Shown: piece by piece, positions 61,836 through 64,000 of the stretch | How positions within the stretch are numbered: position 1 is the stretch's first letter | Layout of the letters: each line of letters begins with the position of its first letter | Assembly (NCBI RefSeq): GCF_015694705.1 | Contig: NZ_JADQDR010000005.1 | Coordinates: 124,001 to 188,000, forward strand | Origin: Pontibacter rufus | GTDB lineage: Bacteria > Bacteroidota > Bacteroidia > Cytophagales > Hymenobacteraceae | Direction of reading: 5' to 3' | Length of the DNA stretch: 64,000 nucleotides | Notes under the pieces: generated by a model | The model's input: only the letters and a program-made list of their open reading frames with translations | Told to the model about the DNA's origin: nothing | Database searches by the model: none | Program-made: the position numbers and the translations under genes

Positions 61836-61851
61836 ATCGCAATTTTACGAT
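61836..61851. promoter_or_regulatory. Second ArsR operator, upstream of arsM
   Basis: ATCGCAATTTTACGAT differs from the first operator only at mirrored positions (C for T and A for G), so both fit ATCG-Y-AATTTT-R-CGAT. It is 20 bases before the arsM ATG. Confidence 0.7.
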
Positions 61852-61870
61852 AAATTAAAGTGTAAAACCT

Positions 61871-62716
61871 ATGAAAAATGCAGAAGAATTAAAGAAAATC
61901 GTTAGAGACAAGTACAGCGAAATTGCTTTGCAGCCCAGGGAGCAAAACGAAACATCTTGTTGTGGCGCCACCGGCTGCGGCACCGTAGATTACGCCATTT
62001 TTGCTGATAGCTATACTTCCCTGGACGGGTACAATGCCGACGCTGACCTGGGTTTAGGCTGTGGCTTACCGACAGAATTTGCGCAGATCAGGAAAGGCGA
62101 CACGGTAGTGGATCTGGGCTCCGGCGCAGGCAACGATTGCTTTGTGGCACGCGCCTTAACAGGAGAAACCGGCAAAGTGATAGGCGTGGACATGACGGAA
62201 GCCATGCTGGCCAAAGCCCGCGGGAATGCTGATAAACTGGGCTTTAATAACGTTGAATTTCGGTTGGGTGAGATTGAAGCCCTGCCCCTTCCGGACAATC
62301 ATGCCGATGTGGTTGTCAGCAATTGTGTACTTAACCTGGTGCCGGATAAGCAGAAAGCATTTTCAGAGATGTTCCGAGTGCTAAAGCCGGGCGGCCATTT
62401 CAGCATTTCGGATGTGGTGCTGGTGGGCGAGTTGCCGGAGGACATCGTAAAAGCCGGCGAAATGTATGCGGGTTGCGTAGCCGGCGCCATTCAGAAAGCG
62501 GAATACCTGCAGATTATACATGAGACCGGGTTTGAAAACATAACTCTTCAGAAAGAGAAAGCCATACTTGTGCCGGACGAAATACTGAAAGATTACCTGG
62601 ATGCAGCAGGCATCCGCCGGTTCCGCGAAAGCAATACCGGTATCTTCAGCATAACGGTGTATGGCGACAAACCCCTGGCATCTGCCTGCTGCACCCCTGG
62701 CTCCGGTTGCTGCTAA
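61871..62716 (+). CDS. arsM: Arsenite S-adenosylmethionine methyltransferase
   Basis: A 281-residue enzyme that methylates As(III) with SAM, turning arsenite into methylated, partly volatile forms. SAM motif I is VVDLGSGAGNDCFVARAL, then GVDMTEAMLAKAR and FRLGEIEALPLPDNHADVVV. The Cys residues used for arsenic in the family are in LGLGCGLPTEF, VVSNCVLNL and MYAGCVAGAI. The ends are Cys-rich (TSCCGATGCG early; ACCTPGSGCC last), which may help capture arsenic. The gene is under its own copy of the ArsR operator and ends at a strong terminator. Confidence 0.95.
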   Translation: MKNAEELKKIVRDKYSEIALQPREQNETSCCGATGCGTVDYAIFADSYTSLDGYNADADLGLGCGLPTEFAQIRKGDTVVDLGSGAGNDCFVARALTGETGKVIGVDMTEAMLAKARGNADKLGFNNVEFRLGEIEALPLPDNHADVVVSNCVLNLVPDKQKAFSEMFRVLKPGGHFSISDVVLVGELPEDIVKAGEMYAGCVAGAIQKAEYLQIIHETGFENITLQKEKAILVPDEILKDYLDAAGIRRFRESNTGIFSITVYGDKPLASACCTPGSGCC

Positions 62717-62720
62717 ACTG

Positions 62721-62768
62721 AACGTATCAATTCTTTCCGGCGGGTTTGCCGGAAAGAATTGATACGTT
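62721..62768. terminator. Terminator of arsM
   Basis: 62721-62741 pairs perfectly with 62748-62768 (21 bp, loop GGGTTT). It lies 4 bases after the arsM stop and also faces the small membrane protein gene. Confidence 0.9.
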
Positions 62769-62805
62769 TATCACAAGCTTCAAAAGCAAAGCGCTATTGA
62801 TGTCT

Positions 62806-63027
62806 TTAATATAGCTGCTCCTGTTTTGTATCTGGCCGGAACAGCAGCCATACCAGCAAACTGATTGGCCAGGACAGCAATGCCACCAGTAAAGCAACCA
62901 GCCATCCGGGCTTCCCTCTGCGCTCCGCGTCTTTGTAAGACCAAACAATGCTCCAGAAATAAACAACCAATACCAGCAGGCCTAGTATAAGCGCGAAAAT
63001 GCCAAATCCTGCAAATAAATCCTCCAT
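62806..63027 (-). CDS. Small two-helix membrane protein
   Basis: A 73-residue protein with two predicted membrane helices, FGIFALILGLLVLVVYFWSI and WLVALLVALLSWPISLLVWL, joined by a basic loop (WSYKDAERRGKPG). The 'YKDAERRGKPGW' loop is reminiscent of small membrane proteins of the phospholipase-D N-terminal-like type. Its function is unknown. It converges on arsM across the terminator. Confidence 0.7.
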   Translation of the reverse strand: MEDLFAGFGIFALILGLLVLVVYFWSIVWSYKDAERRGKPGWLVALLVALLSWPISLLVWLLFRPDTKQEQLY

Positions 63028-63178
63028 GTTGTTATCTTTTAAATTAAACGAGTGTGTCTACTATTTGCAACGTAACATTCTGATAGCAGGTTAATTAATC
63101 TTCAAATATGGCAAAACGAGGCAGGTAAAAATGAGATTGCCCGCTGTTATACTTCTCTTATTCAGCCCTGCCCGGCTG

Positions 63179-63508
63179 TTATTTGTCAAGCTCTTTTCCT
63201 AAGTCCTCTAACTGCTTCATAAAAGCTTCTACTTTCTCATCGGCATACGGGCCATAGGCGTTAGAAACAGTACCTTTTATTCCTGAGTTTGTCTCCAGCA
63301 CATACAGGATAGCTTCATCGCCCGGATTTGTTTCGCCCTCGAAGCGGTAAAAATTCACGATGCGTACCTGCTCCGGCGTAAACTGCTCTTGCCCATCCAG
63401 GGTGCAAAGCCGCCCATCGTCCGAAACTTTAAAATTATGCTTATAACCGTCTTTGTAGAGCTGGTTAAGGATGGTAACCATGGAGGTGAGTTCTACTTTG
63501 TCTTCCAT
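63179..63508 (-). CDS. Small conserved Bacteroidota protein of unknown function
   Basis: A 109-residue soluble protein, starting MEDKVELTSMVTILNQLYKD. Recognisable family segments are GYKHNFKVSDDGRL, IVNFYRFEGETNPGDEAILY and ETNSGIKGTVSNAYGPYAD. Homologues are widespread in Bacteroidota and often carry a misleading phosphoribosylpyrophosphate synthetase-type name, but no synthetase motif is visible. The open frame continues upstream to 63697, where the residues look non-coding, so the ATG at 63508 is preferred (63535 would add nine residues). Confidence 0.8.
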   Translation of the reverse strand: MEDKVELTSMVTILNQLYKDGYKHNFKVSDDGRLCTLDGQEQFTPEQVRIVNFYRFEGETNPGDEAILYVLETNSGIKGTVSNAYGPYADEKVEAFMKQLEDLGKELDK

Positions 63509-63864
63509 AAATATGTTTGTTAATCGTTCCTTCATACTTTTATACTTTGCTATACGCAAAAAGCCGGACGTATCGGTGGAAGATTCCGGCTTACTTATCA
63601 ACGGACATAGATGCGATATGATAACGAAACAGGGCCTTGCCCCACACGTGCAGCCTGGCGCACAAGGATACAGCTTAACTGTCAACATCATTATCACCCT
63701 GTTGCGCCATAGGCGGTAGCTTACGTTTTTTTTCTTTGGGCTTCAGAGCGATAATGCCAAGACGGCTGCTATTTTTTTGAATACTTTTATGGCGCAGCGG
63801 TATCAAAAAGCAAAAGGGGCTGTTCCGAATACCGGAACAGCCCCTTTTGCATGTAAGTAAATTG
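63509..63864. other. Intergenic stretch with one octamer and a terminator
   Basis: No convincing gene. It contains a TTATACTT copy at 63540-63547 and the perfect hairpin at 63810-63850 that ends the last gene. Confidence 0.5.
63810..63850. terminator. Terminator of the T9SS cargo gene
   Basis: 63810-63827 pairs perfectly with 63833-63850 (18 bp, loop AATAC), with A/T-rich bases next to it. It lies 14 bases past the stop of the partial gene on the minus strand. Confidence 0.85.
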
Positions 63865-64000
63865 CTAGTGTTTCACCATCAGCAGTTGGCGTATGGATAT
63901 ATCCCGGTAAGTAACCTGCAAAACATATACGCCCTGTTGCCACTTGCTGACATCTATCTGCACATCTGCCAGCATGCCGGGGGTAAGCTCAGAGGTTCTG
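63865..64000 (-). CDS. C-terminus of a T9SS-secreted protein (partial)
   Basis: Only the last 45 residues are in the window; the stop is at 63865-63867 and the start lies beyond 64000. The segment ELTPGMLADVQIDVSKWQQG followed by VYVLQVTYRDISIRQLLMVK has the form of a type A T9SS sorting domain: a 'xxGxYxLxV' strand, then a strand with basic residues, ending in a Lys-rich tail. The protein is thus predicted to cross the outer membrane by T9SS. What the rest does cannot be seen. Confidence 0.8.
   Translation of the reverse strand, partial: RTSELTPGMLADVQIDVSKWQQGVYVLQVTYRDISIRQLLMVKH

Noticed and set aside
62727-62966. 79-codon minus-strand frame MFISGALFGL...
   Set aside because: It overlaps the better 73-residue two-helix membrane protein in another frame and runs into the arsM terminator.
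63509-63697. N-terminal extension of the 109-residue protein to 63697
   Set aside because: The extra residues (many Cys and Pro, several Met choices) do not resemble the family, and they overlap a promoter-like stretch containing the octamer.

Overview
The window reads as the chromosome of a Bacteroidota bacterium of the order Cytophagales, probably Hymenobacteraceae and Pontibacter-like; genus is inferred from overall gene character only. The support is a SusC/SusD pair, two proteins with type IX secretion (T9SS) sorting tails, a 287-residue primary sigma factor, a lipoprotein TamA-like partner of TamB, bacillithiol synthesis (BshB1), repeated TAnnTTTG -7 promoter elements and no obvious Shine-Dalgarno sites. 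Coding density is high and the base composition is balanced, except for one AT-rich island at about 3.3-6.1 kb.

Layout. 1-3.2 kb: a truncated TPR protein and the DNA polymerase III delta subunit. 3.3-6.1 kb: an accessory island with a ParE-type toxin and its antitoxin, a decayed DUF433/DUF5615 toxin-antitoxin pair, a lipoprotein gene and an unknown gene. The last two are each followed by a 70-bp attC-like site, so the stretch looks like an integron cassette array without an integrase. 6.2-20 kb: housekeeping genes (tyrS, a histone H1-like protein, a serine palmitoyltransferase-type enzyme, biotin carboxylase, bshB1, an M23/LysM peptidase, trxB, the primary sigma factor, pnp, rpsO, an LptF/LptG permease, a START-like protein, tRNA-Met). 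20-31.5 kb: an amidohydrolase, an alpha-glucan phosphorylase homologue lacking the PLP lysine, a ROK kinase, a large T9SS-secreted glycosidase, a P1 peptidase and a class IV aminotransferase. 31.7-39.3 kb: tamB-tamL, with a puzzling tamB 5' end. 39.4-45.1 kb: MscS channel, pepD, and a thioredoxin / ApbE / DUF4266 / DUF3570 cluster. 45.3-58.2 kb: a seven-gene polysaccharide utilisation locus (SusC, SusD, GH144, GH43-type, GH144, SGNH esterase, GH3) whose content points to beta-1,2-glucan. 58.7-61.3 kb: a coupled GH15/SDR pair. 61.4-62.7 kb: an arsR-arsM unit with two matching operator palindromes. The window ends in small unknown proteins and the C-terminus of a T9SS cargo protein.

Three signals deserve most attention. 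First, the attC-like cassettes: the start of each cassette is complementary to the inner end of its own attC-like site, as the integron mechanism predicts. Second, the octamer AAGTATAA/TTATACTT occurs about 49 times by hand count where about 2 are expected, and is often paired inside terminator hairpins, the pattern of a DNA-uptake or other genome-wide recognition word. Third, the thioredoxin/ApbE/DUF4266/DUF3570 cluster looks like an uncharacterised envelope redox system. No integrase, CRISPR array, insertion sequence or rRNA was seen.
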